Positions 50,757 to 59,824 are shown, counted from the stretch's first letter. The stretch is DNA of 64,000 bases from Azospirillum oleiclasticum (GCF_013423485.1 NZ_JABFFR010000010.1:35372-99371); one strand, 5' to 3'. Program-made: numbers and translations. Notes: generated from the letters alone by a model not told the origin.

Positions 50757-50900
50757 CCGCCGTCCCCTTCTGGAACTTCTTGCCCAGCCGCCCGGCAGGA
50801 AATTCCCGCCGGACGTCCCGTCAACCGGCGAAAGCGCCTGTCGCGGGAGCCGTCGTTGGTGGACGTTGCAAGCCGGGGGCCAGCGACGGCCCGCATGGAC

Positions 50901-50932
50901 AAAAAAAAGCCGCCACCCGGGCGGGCGGCGGC
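50901..50932 (-). terminator. Intrinsic terminator of the candidate small RNA
   Basis: GCCGCCGCCCG and CGGGTGGCGGC pair over 11 bases with one mismatch, followed on the minus strand by TTTTTTTT (50901-50908). It is the strongest U-tract terminator in the window. No protein gene on the minus strand ends just upstream of it, which is why it suggests a separate transcript. Confidence 0.8.
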
Positions 50933-50978
50933 CTGAAGTCTAGGGAGGAAACGCACGGCAAGATGCCGTAACCGTTTG
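50901..50978 (-). ncRNA. Candidate MmgR-like (ar8 family) small RNA
   Basis: On the minus strand, in order: a short 5' hairpin ACGGCA-TCT-TGCCGT (50955-50969), a single-stranded GCGTTTCCTCCCTA (50941-50954), and a GC-rich terminator stem (50909-50932) followed by eight T. From memory of the family, alphaproteobacterial MmgR RNAs are about 77 nt, have two hairpins and carry an unpaired UUUCCUCCCU between them; all three features match. The CCUCCC could pair with Shine-Dalgarno sequences. The 5' end is estimated from length and a weak -10-like CTACCT upstream. The alternative is an attenuator for the gene starting at 50756. Confidence 0.6.
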
Positions 50979-51080
50979 AAAGGTAGGGTGAGCTTGGCCG
51001 GTCTGGTAGTACCATTTGCGAATGTGTGCAGTGCAGCAAGCGCATGGCGCGGTGCGGAGCCGGATTCACCGAATCCACCA

Positions 51081-51103
51081 CAGGAATCTTCCCGAACGGT
51101 AAG
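51081..51103. promoter_or_regulatory. Hip operator 1
   Basis: Contains the dyad CTT-C-CCG-AA-CGG-T-AAG. Together with flanking bases it is the inverted copy of operator 2, 22 of 23 bases identical. Confidence 0.6.
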
Positions 51104-51137
51104 GTTTTGACCCGCATTCATTGACGCCCAGAGCCTT

Positions 51138-51160
51138 CTTACCGCTCGGGAAGATTCCTG
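51138..51160. promoter_or_regulatory. Hip operator 2
   Basis: Contains the dyad CTT-A-CCG-CT-CGG-G-AAG and ends directly before the candidate -35 box of hipBA at 51162. It is in inverted orientation to operator 1, with 34 bases between them. Confidence 0.65.
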
Positions 51161-51161
51161 C

Positions 51162-51190
51162 TTGACCAGTGCAAGCGGTGGCACAATCAT
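51162..51190 (+). promoter_or_regulatory. Candidate hipBA promoter
   Basis: TTGACC (51162-51167) lies 17 bases from AATCAT (51185-51190), a weak -10. Operator 2 abuts the -35 and operator 3 overlaps the -10, so bound HipB would block polymerase. Confidence 0.4.
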
Positions 51191-51203
51191 CCCGAGCGGT
51201 AAG
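51185..51203. promoter_or_regulatory. Hip operator 3
   Basis: AATCATCCCGAGCGGTAAG matches operators 1 and 2 apart from one base in the left arm. It ends just before the GAGG ribosome-binding site of hipB. Confidence 0.6.
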
Positions 51204-51216
51204 AGTGAGGCGCACC

Positions 51217-51495
51217 ATGGTGGTCATCGACACACCGAAGTCCTTCGGCGATCTTGTCCGCTCGCGACGGCACGCCCTAGGCATGACCCAGCGCGACCTT
51301 GCGCTGGCGGTCAATGTCGGCGAGCGGTTCATTGTCGATCTGGAAGGCGGCAAGTCGACCTGCCAGCTTGGCAAGGCTCTCGCTGTCGCCAGGGCAGTCG
51401 GTGTCCGGTTGACCGACGGAGCCTCCGCTCCCCTCGCCAGCACGCCGCCCGGCGACGCCTATCCCGATCTTCCCGACTTCGGGAGCGGTGCGTGA
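51217..51495 (+). CDS. hipB: HipB-like antitoxin and autorepressor
   Basis: A 92-residue Xre-type helix-turn-helix protein. From ATG 51217 (GAGG six bases upstream) it reads MVVIDTPKSFGDLVRSRRHAL, then the helix-turn-helix GMTQRDLALAVNVGERFIVDLEGGKST and GKALAVARAVGVRL. The C-terminal 20 residues are flexible and Pro-rich, as in HipB proteins. It should bind HipA and repress the operon through the three upstream dyads. Its stop overlaps the hipA start as GTGA. Confidence 0.9.
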   Translation: MVVIDTPKSFGDLVRSRRHALGMTQRDLALAVNVGERFIVDLEGGKSTCQLGKALAVARAVGVRLTDGASAPLASTPPGDAYPDLPDFGSGA

Positions 51496-52781
51496 ACACG
51501 CTTCCTGTCCAATACGGGCCGCTCGTCGTTGGCGAGATCACGCTTTCCGAAGACGGACCAACCTTCGCCTACGATCGCCGCTGGCCGAACACGCGGGGGG
51601 CGTTCCCGGTGTCGCTGGGAATGCCACTCGGCGCGGGTCCCTTCCGCCCGGAAATCCTGGTGCCGTGGCTGGCCAACCTGCTGCCGGAGGAGGCCAACCT
51701 GCTCGCCGTCGGGCGCAACCTCGGCGTCTCGCCACAGGACGTGATCGGCGTGCTGGAGCGGATCGGCCGCGACACGGCGGGTGCCCTGACCATCGGACGG
51801 CCCCCCGCCGGGGAGACACCCGGCTACCGCCCGATCGACGGCGAGGCCGAGCTCGAGCGGATCATCGAGGAGCTGCCGGCGAAGCCTTTCCTGGCGGGCG
51901 AGGACGGCGTGTCGATGTCGCTGGCCGGCGCCCAGGAGAAGCTGCCGGTCGCCCGGCTGCCGGACGGGCGCCTGGGGGTTCCGGTCAACGGCGCTCCATC
52001 CACCCACATCCTGAAGCCCGACACCCGCCGGCGGCTGTGGGGCAGCGTGCAGAACGAGGCGCTGTGCATGACGCTCGCCGCCCGCTGTGGTCTGAAGACC
52101 GCGCCGGTGACGACCGGCACGGCGGGCGGGCGGAGCTTCCTGCTGGTGAGCCGCTACGACCGGGTGCAGCGGGACGGGCGCTGGCTGCGCATCCACCAGG
52201 AGGATTTCTGTCAGGCGCTGGGCCGCCCGCCGGGAGCGAAGTACGAACGCAACCGATCGGGCGTGCGGGGACCGCGTCTGGTGGACATGTTCCGGGTGGT
52301 GGACGACCATCTGACAGCGGCCGACCGCATGCGGCTGCTCGACGCGGTCGTCTTCAACGTGCTGATCGGCAACACCGACGCCCACGCCAAGAACTACAGC
52401 ATCCTCCTGACCGGCCGGGGCGCCTTGCTGGCCCCGCTCTACGACCTCATGTGCGCGGCCGTGTGGGAGCACGTCACGAGGAACCTGTCGCAAACGATCG
52501 CCGGAAAGGACCGCGGCGACCACATCAAGGGGCGCCACTGGCAGCGCATGGCCGGCGAGTGCGGCTTCAACCGCACACTGATCCTGCGGCGGATCGAAAC
52601 GGCGGCGGATCGGGTCCGGCGGGAGTTGCCGGGAGCGGTCGAGGCGGTCCGGGCGATGCCGGCCGGGGACCACCCGCTGCTGGCCGAGGTCGCCACGGCG
52701 ATCGAGGCCCGCTGCCGGACCGTCGTCCGCAACCTTGCCCAGGTCGATGATGGGCCGGAGGACACCGGCAGCGCCCCATGA
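51492..52781 (+). CDS. hipA: HipA-like serine/threonine kinase toxin
   Basis: A 429-residue kinase with the full HipA layout. The N-terminal subdomain is followed by the P-loop motif SMSLAGAQEKLPV (about 141-153), whose Ser143 aligns with the autophosphorylated Ser of E. coli HipA. Catalytic residues are Asp296 in NVLIGNTDAHAKNYSIL and the metal-binding Asp318 in PLYDLM. E. coli HipA phosphorylates glutamyl-tRNA synthetase; other HipA homologues use other synthetases, so the target here is open. All key residues are intact. lysK, a tRNA synthetase gene, lies directly downstream and convergent. Confidence 0.92.
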   Translation: MNTLPVQYGPLVVGEITLSEDGPTFAYDRRWPNTRGAFPVSLGMPLGAGPFRPEILVPWLANLLPEEANLLAVGRNLGVSPQDVIGVLERIGRDTAGALTIGRPPAGETPGYRPIDGEAELERIIEELPAKPFLAGEDGVSMSLAGAQEKLPVARLPDGRLGVPVNGAPSTHILKPDTRRRLWGSVQNEALCMTLAARCGLKTAPVTTGTAGGRSFLLVSRYDRVQRDGRWLRIHQEDFCQALGRPPGAKYERNRSGVRGPRLVDMFRVVDDHLTAADRMRLLDAVVFNVLIGNTDAHAKNYSILLTGRGALLAPLYDLMCAAVWEHVTRNLSQTIAGKDRGDHIKGRHWQRMAGECGFNRTLILRRIETAADRVRRELPGAVEAVRAMPAGDHPLLAEVATAIEARCRTVVRNLAQVDDGPEDTGSAP

Positions 52782-52788
52782 CCAGGGT

Positions 52789-52839
52789 CCAGGGGCCCCC
52801 GCCCCTGGCCGGAGAGCGCGAGAGGCCGGGGCCTCTCGC
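52789..52839. terminator. Double hairpin between hipA and lysK
   Basis: CCAGGGG/CCCCTGG (52789-52795, 52802-52808) and GCGAGAGGCC/GGCCTCTCGC (52818-52827, 52830-52839) lie in the convergent gap. Neither has a T tract. They can fold in both transcripts and may act as a two-way stop or 3'-end stabiliser. Confidence 0.5.
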
Positions 52840-52851
52840 ACGCGCCTTCGT

Positions 52852-54420
52852 TCAAGCCCCCAGCTTCTCGCGGATCAGCGCCTTGGTTTCGCCGATCCCG
52901 TACAGCTCGATGAAGGAGCCCATGCGCGGGCCGGTGCTCTGGCCCAGCAGGACCTCGTAGAGGGCCTGGAACCACGCCCGCAGCTCCGGGAAGGAGTGGG
53001 CCTTGCCGACGGCGTAGACCTCGTCCTGGATGGCGTCGGCCTTGGCGCCCGGCGGCAGCGCCTCCAGCCGGGCCAGCAGGTCCTCCAGCGCCGCGCGCTC
53101 GGCGTCGGTGGGCGCGCGGTAGGTCTTCGCCGGCTTCACGAAGTCCTGGTAATAGGCGACGGCGTAGCCGACGAGACGGTCGAGGAAGGGGCTGTTCGCC
53201 GGCGTGGCGTCGGGGGCGTAGCGGCTGATGAAGCCCCACATCACGTCCTTGTTCTCGGCGTTCGCCACGCCGGCCAGGTTCAGCAGGATGTTGTAGCTGA
53301 GCGGCGAGCGGGCGGCCGGGGGCTGGCCGCGGTGGATGTGCCAGGTGGGATTCTCCAGCCGGCGGGCCGGCTCCTCCGCGTCGAACTTCTCCACGAAGGT
53401 GAGATACTCGTCCACCGCCCGCGGGATCACATCGAAGTAGAGGCGCTTGGCCGCCCGCGGCTTCTGGAACATGTACAGCGCCAGGCTCTCCTCCGGGGCG
53501 TAGCGCAGCCATTCCTCCATGGTCAGGCCGTTGCCCTTGGACTTGCTGATCTTCTGGCCCTTGTCGTCGAGGAACAGTTCGTAATTGAAGCCCTCGGGCG
53601 CCTGGGTGCCGAGGATGCGGCAGATCCTGCCGGCGAGGTCGGCGGACGGGATCAGGTCCTTGCCGTACATCTCGTAATCGACGGCCAGCGCGTGCCAGCG
53701 CATGCCCCAGTCCGGCTTCCACTGGAGCTTGACGTTGCCGCCGGTGACGGGCAGTTCGACCTTCCTGCCGTCCTCGTCCTCGAACACGATGGTGCCGGCG
53801 TCGGCGTCGCGCTCCAGGATCGGCACCTGGAGCACGCGGCCGGTGGCGGGGGACACCGGCAGGAAGGGGCTGTAGGTCTGCTGCCGCTCCTCGCCCAGCG
53901 TCGGCAGCATCAGCCCCATGATCTGGTCGTAGTTGCGCAGCACCGCCAGCAACGCCTCGTCGAAACGGCCGGACGTGTACCAGTCGGTCGAGGACTGGAA
54001 CTCGTACTCGAAGCCGAAGCCGTCGAGGAAGGCGCGCAGCCGCGCGTTGTTGTGGGCGCCGAAGCTGTCGTGCGTGCCGAACGGGTCGGGCACGCGGGTC
54101 AGCGGCTTGCCGAGATGCTGGGCCACCATCTCCCGATTGGGGATGTTGTCGGGCACCTTGCGCAGCCCGTCCATGTCGTCGGAGAAGCAGAACAGGCGGG
54201 TGGGGATGTCGCTCATCGCCTCGAAGGCGCGGCGGACCATGGTGGTGCGCGCCACCTCCCCGAAGGTGCCGAGATGGGGCAGGCCGGACGGGCCGTAGCC
54301 GGTCTCGAACAGGACGTAGCCTTTGGCGGGCGGGGCTTTCGCGAAGCGCGCGACGAGCTTGCGCGCCTCCTCGAACGGCCACGCCTTCGCCTGCAACGCC
54401 AAATCCCGCACGCCCGTCAT
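52852..54420 (-). CDS. lysK: Lysyl-tRNA synthetase, class I
   Basis: Charges tRNA-Lys. At 522 residues it is of the class I type found in archaea, spirochaetes and most alphaproteobacteria. The HIGH-like motif is PSGLPHLGT (about 44-52) and the KMSKS-like motif is [10 protein letters not shown] (about 288). ATG 54420 has AAGGA eight bases upstream; the ORF extends farther but lacks support. No class II lysS is seen in the window. Confidence 0.96.
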   Translation of the reverse strand: MTGVRDLALQAKAWPFEEARKLVARFAKAPPAKGYVLFETGYGPSGLPHLGTFGEVARTTMVRRAFEAMSDIPTRLFCFSDDMDGLRKVPDNIPNREMVAQHLGKPLTRVPDPFGTHDSFGAHNNARLRAFLDGFGFEYEFQSSTDWYTSGRFDEALLAVLRNYDQIMGLMLPTLGEERQQTYSPFLPVSPATGRVLQVPILERDADAGTIVFEDEDGRKVELPVTGGNVKLQWKPDWGMRWHALAVDYEMYGKDLIPSADLAGRICRILGTQAPEGFNYELFLDDKGQKISKSKGNGLTMEEWLRYAPEESLALYMFQKPRAAKRLYFDVIPRAVDEYLTFVEKFDAEEPARRLENPTWHIHRGQPPAARSPLSYNILLNLAGVANAENKDVMWGFISRYAPDATPANSPFLDRLVGYAVAYYQDFVKPAKTYRAPTDAERAALEDLLARLEALPPGAKADAIQDEVYAVGKAHSFPELRAWFQALYEVLLGQSTGPRMGSFIELYGIGETKALIREKLGA

Positions 54421-54487
54421 CGTCCGCGTCCTTCGCATCCGTGTCTGGATATGATCGGGGCGACCGTAGGGCGGTTGCGCGGGCGCG

Positions 54488-55681
54488 TCAATCCGCGGCG
54501 GCACCGTCGGCGAAGCGGCGCTGCACCTCCTCCACCGCGTCGAACTGATCGACCAGGGCGGCCACGCAATCGGGGTCGAAGCGGTTGCCGGCGTTGTCCT
54601 TGATGAAAGCCAGCGCGTCGGCGTTGCTCCAGGCCGCCTTGTAAGGGCGCGTGCTGGTCAGCGCGTCGAACACGTCGGCCACGGTGGTGATGCGCCCCTC
54701 CAGCGGGATGGCGTCGCCTTTCAGCCCGAAGGGATAGCCGCTGCCGTCCCTCGCCTCGTGATGGCAGCCGACCACGTTGCGCAGCAGGTCGCCGTGCGGC
54801 AGCCGGGCGAAGCCCAGATCGCGCTGGATGGTGGCGACGATCTCCAGCCCCTTCACCACATGGGTCTGCATCACCGCGAACTCCTCCGCCGTCAGGCGGC
54901 CGGGCTTGCGCAGGATGCTGTCCGGCACCGCCACCTTGCCGACGTCGTGCAGGGGCGCGTAGTGGAACAGATACTCGACGAACTCGTCGGACCGGCCATG
55001 CATCGGCGCAACGCGCCGGGCGATGATCTGGGCGTAGCGCGACATGCGGTCCAGATGGCCGCCGGTCTCCTCGTCGCGGTGGACGCTGATGTTGCGCACC
55101 GTGCGGACGGCCGCCAGCACCGTGCGCAGCAGGCTCAGCTCATGCACGATCATCAACGCCGCGACGCGGTTGTGTGGCCGCAGCGCTGCCAGAGCCGCCC
55201 GCGAGAAGGCGCCGGCCTGGAAGGAGTTGTAGAAGAGGAAGCCGAACAGGGTGCCGTTGTTCAGCACCGGCATGACGCAGCGCGCGCGGTAGCCGCGTTG
55301 CGCCAGCCCCAGCGTGACCGCCGCCCCGCCGCCACCCACGGTCAGGTCATCGACGACCAGCGGCAGGCCGGTGCGCGCCGCCTCCACCATCCCCGGAAAG
55401 GCGGACAGCCGCATCGACAGGCTGCCGACGGGGTCGGGGCCGTCGCTGGCGTGGACGAAGGTCTTGACGAGATCGGTCGCCGGCTCGTACAGGGCCGCGG
55501 CGATGCGGTTGACGCGGGACAGCCGGGGATCGGCCTGCATGTCCGCCAGCAGATGGCGCAGACGCTCGCCGAAGGTCGCCGCGCCGAGCAGCGGGTCCAG
55601 CCCCTCGCCGGCGCCCACATCGGCTGCGGCGGATGCGAAGGCCGCGTCGCGGCGAGTGCGTAGGAGAGGCATGACGGCCAT
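54488..55681 (-). CDS. GAF / HD-GYP domain protein
   Basis: A 397-residue cytoplasmic protein. A GAF-like sensor region (about 40-190) precedes an HD-GYP phosphodiesterase domain: [26 protein letters not shown] (about 246), and [16 protein letters not shown] (about 305-320). The metal ligands and the GYP motif look intact, so it may hydrolyse cyclic di-GMP. The Arg usual in HHERxDGxGYP is replaced within [11 protein letters not shown] by a one-residue shift. It starts at ATG 55681 or 55672. Confidence 0.88.
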   Translation of the reverse strand: MAVMPLLRTRRDAAFASAAADVGAGEGLDPLLGAATFGERLRHLLADMQADPRLSRVNRIAAALYEPATDLVKTFVHASDGPDPVGSLSMRLSAFPGMVEAARTGLPLVVDDLTVGGGGAAVTLGLAQRGYRARCVMPVLNNGTLFGFLFYNSFQAGAFSRAALAALRPHNRVAALMIVHELSLLRTVLAAVRTVRNISVHRDEETGGHLDRMSRYAQIIARRVAPMHGRSDEFVEYLFHYAPLHDVGKVAVPDSILRKPGRLTAEEFAVMQTHVVKGLEIVATIQRDLGFARLPHGDLLRNVVGCHHEARDGSGYPFGLKGDAIPLEGRITTVADVFDALTSTRPYKAAWSNADALAFIKDNAGNRFDPDCVAALVDQFDAVEEVQRRFADGAAAD

Positions 55682-55736
55682 GCGGATGACGTCTCACGAG
55701 GTTGCGGACGATCGCGGCCGCAACACATTACTATCC

Positions 55737-55751
55737 TGTAATTGTTACAAT
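55737..55751. promoter_or_regulatory. AT-rich dyad in the HD-GYP/SMR spacer
   Basis: TGTAA-TTG-TTACA and the overlapping ATTG-TTA-CAAT form nested dyads in the 219-base divergent spacer. TGTTACAAT on the plus strand also reads as an extended -10. It may be an operator or simply part of the promoter. Confidence 0.35.
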
Positions 55752-55900
55752 TCGGCTGCGCATTGTGACGCAGTTGCAATCAAGTCCACAGGGCCGGGGG
55801 TTGCCGATGCGATCCGGCACGCCACCTCTTGCTCCCGCCCTTCCACCACCCCGCCACCGTCCACAACTCGACCCCGTTCCACAACTCCGACCGAGGCCCC

Positions 55901-56224
55901 ATGGGCTGGCTCTATCTGTCCGTCGCCATCCTGTTCGAGATCGTCGGCACCACCGCCCTGAAGCTGTCCGACGGCATGACCCGGCTCGTCCCCGCAGCGA
56001 CCGTGGTGGTCTGCTACGGCGTCGCCTTCGTCATGCTGGCCTGGACGCTGAAGACCATCGAGGTGGGAATCGCCTACGCCATCTGGGCGGGTCTCGGCAC
56101 CGCCATCATCGCGGTGGTCGGCATCCTGATGTTCGGCGAATCCGTCAGCCCGCTGAAGGTCGCCGGGCTGGCGCTGATCATCGCCGGCGTGGTCAGCCTG
56201 CACATGGCGGAGGGGCGGATCTAG
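55901..56224 (+). CDS. Small multidrug resistance (SMR) efflux protein
   Basis: A 107-residue protein with four helices, the size of EmrE and SugE/Gdx. The essential membrane Glu is in LFEIVGTTALKLSDG (about 13). The start ATG has GAGG five bases upstream; the longer frame to 55829 adds no family sequence. It may export quaternary ammonium compounds or guanidinium. Its last four bases overlap mtgA on the other strand. Confidence 0.92.
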   Translation: MGWLYLSVAILFEIVGTTALKLSDGMTRLVPAATVVVCYGVAFVMLAWTLKTIEVGIAYAIWAGLGTAIIAVVGILMFGESVSPLKVAGLALIIAGVVSLHMAEGRI

Positions 56225-56910
56225 GACCCGGCGCAGCCGTCCAGCCCGTCGCCCGCCACCACCGCCATGCGCCGCTCGATCACCGCGGCGCGGCGCGCGA
56301 TGTAAGCGGTGGGGGCGGCCGGCGACCAGCGCCGCGGGTTGGGCAGGACGACGGCCATCAGGGCGGCCTCGCGCCGGGTAAGGTCGGCCGCCGCCTTGCC
56401 GAAGAAGCGGCGGGACGCGGCCTCCGCCCCGTAAAGGCCGTCGCCCCACTCGATGACGTTCAGGTAGACCTCCAGGATCCGGCGCTTCGGCCACAGCCCT
56501 TCGACCAGCAGGGTGAAATACGCTTCCACCCCCTTGCGCAGCCAGCTCCGGTCGGGCCAGAGGAAGGCGTTCTTGGCGGTCTGGTTGCTGATGGTGCTGC
56601 CGCCGATCAGCCGCTCGCCCTCCGCGTTCTCCTCCAAGGCACCGGCGATGGCGTTCCAGTCGAAGCCGTAATGGGCGCAGAAGCCGCTGTCCTCCGAGGC
56701 GATCACCGCGCGCACGAGGTTGGGGGAGATGGCGGCCAGCGGCACCCAGTCCTTCCCGATCCCGGCCCCGTCGGCGACGGCCCGGATGAGCATCAGCGGC
56801 GTGCCCGGCGGCGGCACGACCCGGTAGAGCAGGACCCAGCCGACCGACAGCGCGGCGAACCCCAAGGCCAGCGCCAGCATCACCCGCAACAGCCGCCGCA
56901 CGCCGCCCAT
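56221..56910 (-). CDS. mtgA: Monofunctional biosynthetic peptidoglycan transglycosylase
   Basis: A 229-residue GT51 enzyme that polymerises lipid II into glycan strands. One N-terminal membrane helix (about 7-30) is followed by the catalytic domain with EDSGFCAHYGFDW (catalytic Glu about 72), the GGSTISNQTAKN motif and RILEVYLNVIEWG. No transpeptidase domain follows, which defines MtgA. It is divergent from the DinG-like gene by 103 bases. Confidence 0.94.
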   Translation of the reverse strand: MGGVRRLLRVMLALALGFAALSVGWVLLYRVVPPPGTPLMLIRAVADGAGIGKDWVPLAAISPNLVRAVIASEDSGFCAHYGFDWNAIAGALEENAEGERLIGGSTISNQTAKNAFLWPDRSWLRKGVEAYFTLLVEGLWPKRRILEVYLNVIEWGDGLYGAEAASRRFFGKAAADLTRREAALMAVVLPNPRRWSPAAPTAYIARRAAVIERRMAVVAGDGLDGCAGS

Positions 56911-57001
56911 GCCCCCTCCCCGTTCCGATGAACCGCAACATCCGGTCCGGCGCGATGCCGGTCAACCCTCGGAACGCTCGCCACCCGCCGACCGGCCCGA
57001 C

Positions 57002-57007
57002 TATAGT
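57002..57007 (+). promoter_or_regulatory. -10 box directly before the DinG-like start
   Basis: TATAGT ends six bases before the ATG at 57014, so transcription from it would begin at or next to the A of the ATG. This predicts a leaderless mRNA. No clear -35 is seen. Confidence 0.4.
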
Positions 57008-57013
57008 GCGGGC

Positions 57014-59779
57014 ATGACGACGACCCCGCTCCCGGCCCGATTCTCGCTCGCGGACGCGCCGGCCCTGGTGGCCGGGGCGCGTCAGGTGGCGGTGCTCAGC
57101 CCCGACGGGGAGGTGGAGACGATTCCGCCGGGTGCGGCGGCGTCGCGCCTGCGCGACCGGCCGCACGTCGTCTGCCACGCCCGCGCTCTCGGGCGGCGGC
57201 TGGGGATGGAGCCCTTCCCCGCCTTCGACGTGCTGGAGCTGTTCGCCTTCGTGCTGCCGGCGCGCTTCTGCGTGCCGACGCCGCGCGGGCTGGCCGAGGC
57301 GCTGGACCTCCCGATCCCCGACGGGCTGGAGGCCGACGCGCTGGCGCTCGCCCGCGCGGTGCGGCGCCTGCTGGGGCTGCTGGGCGAGCCGGGCCGGACG
57401 GAGGCGTCGGATCCGGTGGCGGTGGCGTGGGAGATGGGCAAGGCCGGCTGGCCCTGGGCGCCGGCGGTGCTGGCGGCACTGGCCAGGCCGGACGGCCCCG
57501 ACCGCGCCTCGGCCCGCATCGGCATGCGCGTCTGGATGCGCCTGCCGGAGTGGGAGCAGGAACCACCGGAGCCGCCGCCCACCCACAACCCGGTGGACCC
57601 GGCGGAGGCGCGGCGCCGGCTGGCCGACCTGCTGTCCGCCGCCGTGCCCGGCAAGGCCGCCGAGCCGCGCCCGCAGCAGGCCGACTACGCCAGCGCCGTC
57701 TCCGCCGCCTTCGCCCCGCGCTCCGCCCCGGAGACGCCGAACGTGGTGCTGGCGGAGGCCGGGACGGGCGTCGGCAAGACGCTGGGCTACCTCGCCCCCG
57801 CCACCCTGTGGGCGGAGAAGAACGGCGGGCCGGTGTGGATCTCCACCTACACCCGCAACCTGCAGCACCAGATCGACGCGGAGCTGGGCCGCCTCTACCC
57901 CGACCCCGCCCAGCGCGCCCGCAAGGTGGTGCTGCGCAAGGGGCGCGAGAACTACCTGTGCCTGCTGAACCTGGAGGACGCCGTGCGCATCCTGCCCAGC
58001 GCGCCGCAGCACGCGGTGGCGGTCGGGCTGATGGCGCGCTGGGCGGCGGCGACCCGCGACGGCGACCTGACCGGCGGCGACTTCCCCGGCTGGCTGGTCG
58101 ACCTGCTCGGGCGCGGGCGCACCATGGCGCTGGCCGACCGGCGGGGGGAGTGCGTCTATTCCGCCTGCGACCATTACAGCAAATGCTTCATCGAGAAGAG
58201 CGTGCGCCGCGCCCGCAAGGCGGACGTGGTGATCGCCAACCACGCGCTGGTGATGATCCAGGCGGCGCTCGGCGGCGGCGACGACGGCACGCTGCCCACC
58301 CGCTACGTCTTCGACGAGGGGCACCACGTTTTCGACGCCGCCGACAGTGCCTTCGCCGGCCATCTGACGGGGCGCGAGACGCAGGAGCTGCGGCGCTGGC
58401 TGCTGGGTGTGGAGGAGGGCGGGCGCGGCCGGGCGCGCGGGCTGAAGCGCCGGCTGGAGGATCTGGTCGCCGACGACGAGGAGGGGCTGGCACGGCTCGA
58501 CGACGTGCTGCTGGCCGCCCGCGCCCTGCCGTCGGAGGGCTGGGCGGCGCGGCTGTCCTCCGACAACCCGCAGGGCCCGACCGAGCGATTCCTGCTGCTG
58601 GCCCGCACCCAGGTCTACGCCCGCGCCAGCGGCCAGAACGGCCCCTACAGCCTGGAGGCCGACAAGACCCACCCGGTGGACGGGCTGCTGGAGGCGGCCG
58701 AGGCGTTGCGCGACGCGCTCGCCCGGCTGGCGCAGCCGCTGGAAGCCCTGTCGCGCCGCCTCGCCCAGCGGCTGGATGACGAGGCGGCGCAGCTCGACGG
58801 CGACCAGCGTCGGCGCATCGACGCTCTGGCCCGCTCGATCGCCCGGCGCGGCACGCTGACGGTGGAGGCGTGGCGCTCCATGCTGGCCGCCCTGCCCGCC
58901 GAGACGCCGGCGCAGTTCGTTGACTGGTTCGCGGTGGAGCGGCTGGACGGGCGCGACGTGGATGTCGGGCTCTACCGCCACTGGGTGGACCCGACCGTGC
59001 CCTTCGCCGCGGCGCTGGCCGGGCCGGCGCACGGCATGGTCGTCACCTCGGCGACGCTGACCGACGGCACCGGCGACGTGGCGCTGGACTGGCAGGCGGC
59101 GGAGGTGCGCAGCGGTGCCGCCCACCTGCCCGCCCCCGCCATCCGCGCGCAGGTCCCCTCGCCCTTCGACTACGCCGGCCAGACGCGGGTGATGGTGGTG
59201 ACCGACGTGCGCAAGGACGATCTGGCGCAGGTGGCATCCGCCTACCGCGAGCTGTTCCTGGCGTCGGGTGGCGGGGCGCTGGGGCTGTTCACCGCCATCA
59301 GCCGGCTGCGCGCGGTGCACGAGCGGATCGTCGGCCCGCTCGACTCAGCGGGGCTCGCCCTGCACGCCCAGCATGTGGACCCGCTGGATGTGGCGACGCT
59401 GATCGACATCTTCCGGGGGGAGGAGCATGCCTGCCTGCTCGGGACCGACGCGGTGCGCGACGGGGTGGACGTGCCCGGCCGCTCGCTGCGGCTGATCGTC
59501 TTCGACCGCGTGCCCTGGCCGCGGCCGGACATCCTGCACCGCGCCCGGCGCGACGCCTTCGGACGGCGCCGCTACGAGGACATGATCGCCCGGCTGCGGC
59601 TGAAGCAGGCCTTCGGCCGGCTGGTGCGGCGGGCCGACGACACCGGCGTCTTCGTGCTGCTCGACCCGATGATGCCGTCCCGCCTGTTCGGCGCCTTCCC
59701 TGAGGGCGTGGAGGTGCGCCGGGTGGGCTTGAGGGAGGCGGTGGAGGTCACCCGCGGCTTCCTGCTGGCCGACGGCTGA
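57014..59779 (+). CDS. DinG-like ATP-dependent DNA helicase with Fe-S cluster
   Basis: A 921-residue XPD/DinG-type superfamily 2 helicase. An alphaproteobacterial N-terminal region (1-215) precedes Walker A AEAGTGVGKTLGYLAP (about 250). Four Cys that can hold a 4Fe-4S cluster are at 316, 380, 385 and 391. The DExH box is DEGHH (about 434), and the C-terminal motifs LLGTDAVRDGVDVPG and QAFGRLVRRADDTG are intact. It should unwind DNA 5'-3', perhaps at D-loops or R-loops. No ribosome-binding site precedes the ATG; a -10 box sits there instead. Confidence 0.9.
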   Translation: MTTTPLPARFSLADAPALVAGARQVAVLSPDGEVETIPPGAAASRLRDRPHVVCHARALGRRLGMEPFPAFDVLELFAFVLPARFCVPTPRGLAEALDLPIPDGLEADALALARAVRRLLGLLGEPGRTEASDPVAVAWEMGKAGWPWAPAVLAALARPDGPDRASARIGMRVWMRLPEWEQEPPEPPPTHNPVDPAEARRRLADLLSAAVPGKAAEPRPQQADYASAVSAAFAPRSAPETPNVVLAEAGTGVGKTLGYLAPATLWAEKNGGPVWISTYTRNLQHQIDAELGRLYPDPAQRARKVVLRKGRENYLCLLNLEDAVRILPSAPQHAVAVGLMARWAAATRDGDLTGGDFPGWLVDLLGRGRTMALADRRGECVYSACDHYSKCFIEKSVRRARKADVVIANHALVMIQAALGGGDDGTLPTRYVFDEGHHVFDAADSAFAGHLTGRETQELRRWLLGVEEGGRGRARGLKRRLEDLVADDEEGLARLDDVLLAARALPSEGWAARLSSDNPQGPTERFLLLARTQVYARASGQNGPYSLEADKTHPVDGLLEAAEALRDALARLAQPLEALSRRLAQRLDDEAAQLDGDQRRRIDALARSIARRGTLTVEAWRSMLAALPAETPAQFVDWFAVERLDGRDVDVGLYRHWVDPTVPFAAALAGPAHGMVVTSATLTDGTGDVALDWQAAEVRSGAAHLPAPAIRAQVPSPFDYAGQTRVMVVTDVRKDDLAQVASAYRELFLASGGGALGLFTAISRLRAVHERIVGPLDSAGLALHAQHVDPLDVATLIDIFRGEEHACLLGTDAVRDGVDVPGRSLRLIVFDRVPWPRPDILHRARRDAFGRRRYEDMIARLRLKQAFGRLVRRADDTGVFVLLDPMMPSRLFGAFPEGVEVRRVGLREAVEVTRGFLLADG

Positions 59780-59824
59780 CCTCCGCCACGCCGCCTCACG
59801 GCGATCATGTTTTCGGCCGAAGCG

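Noticed and set aside
55745..59320. A 1191-residue minus-strand open frame
   Set aside because: Antisense to the SMR and DinG-like genes and out of frame with mtgA; no motif seen.
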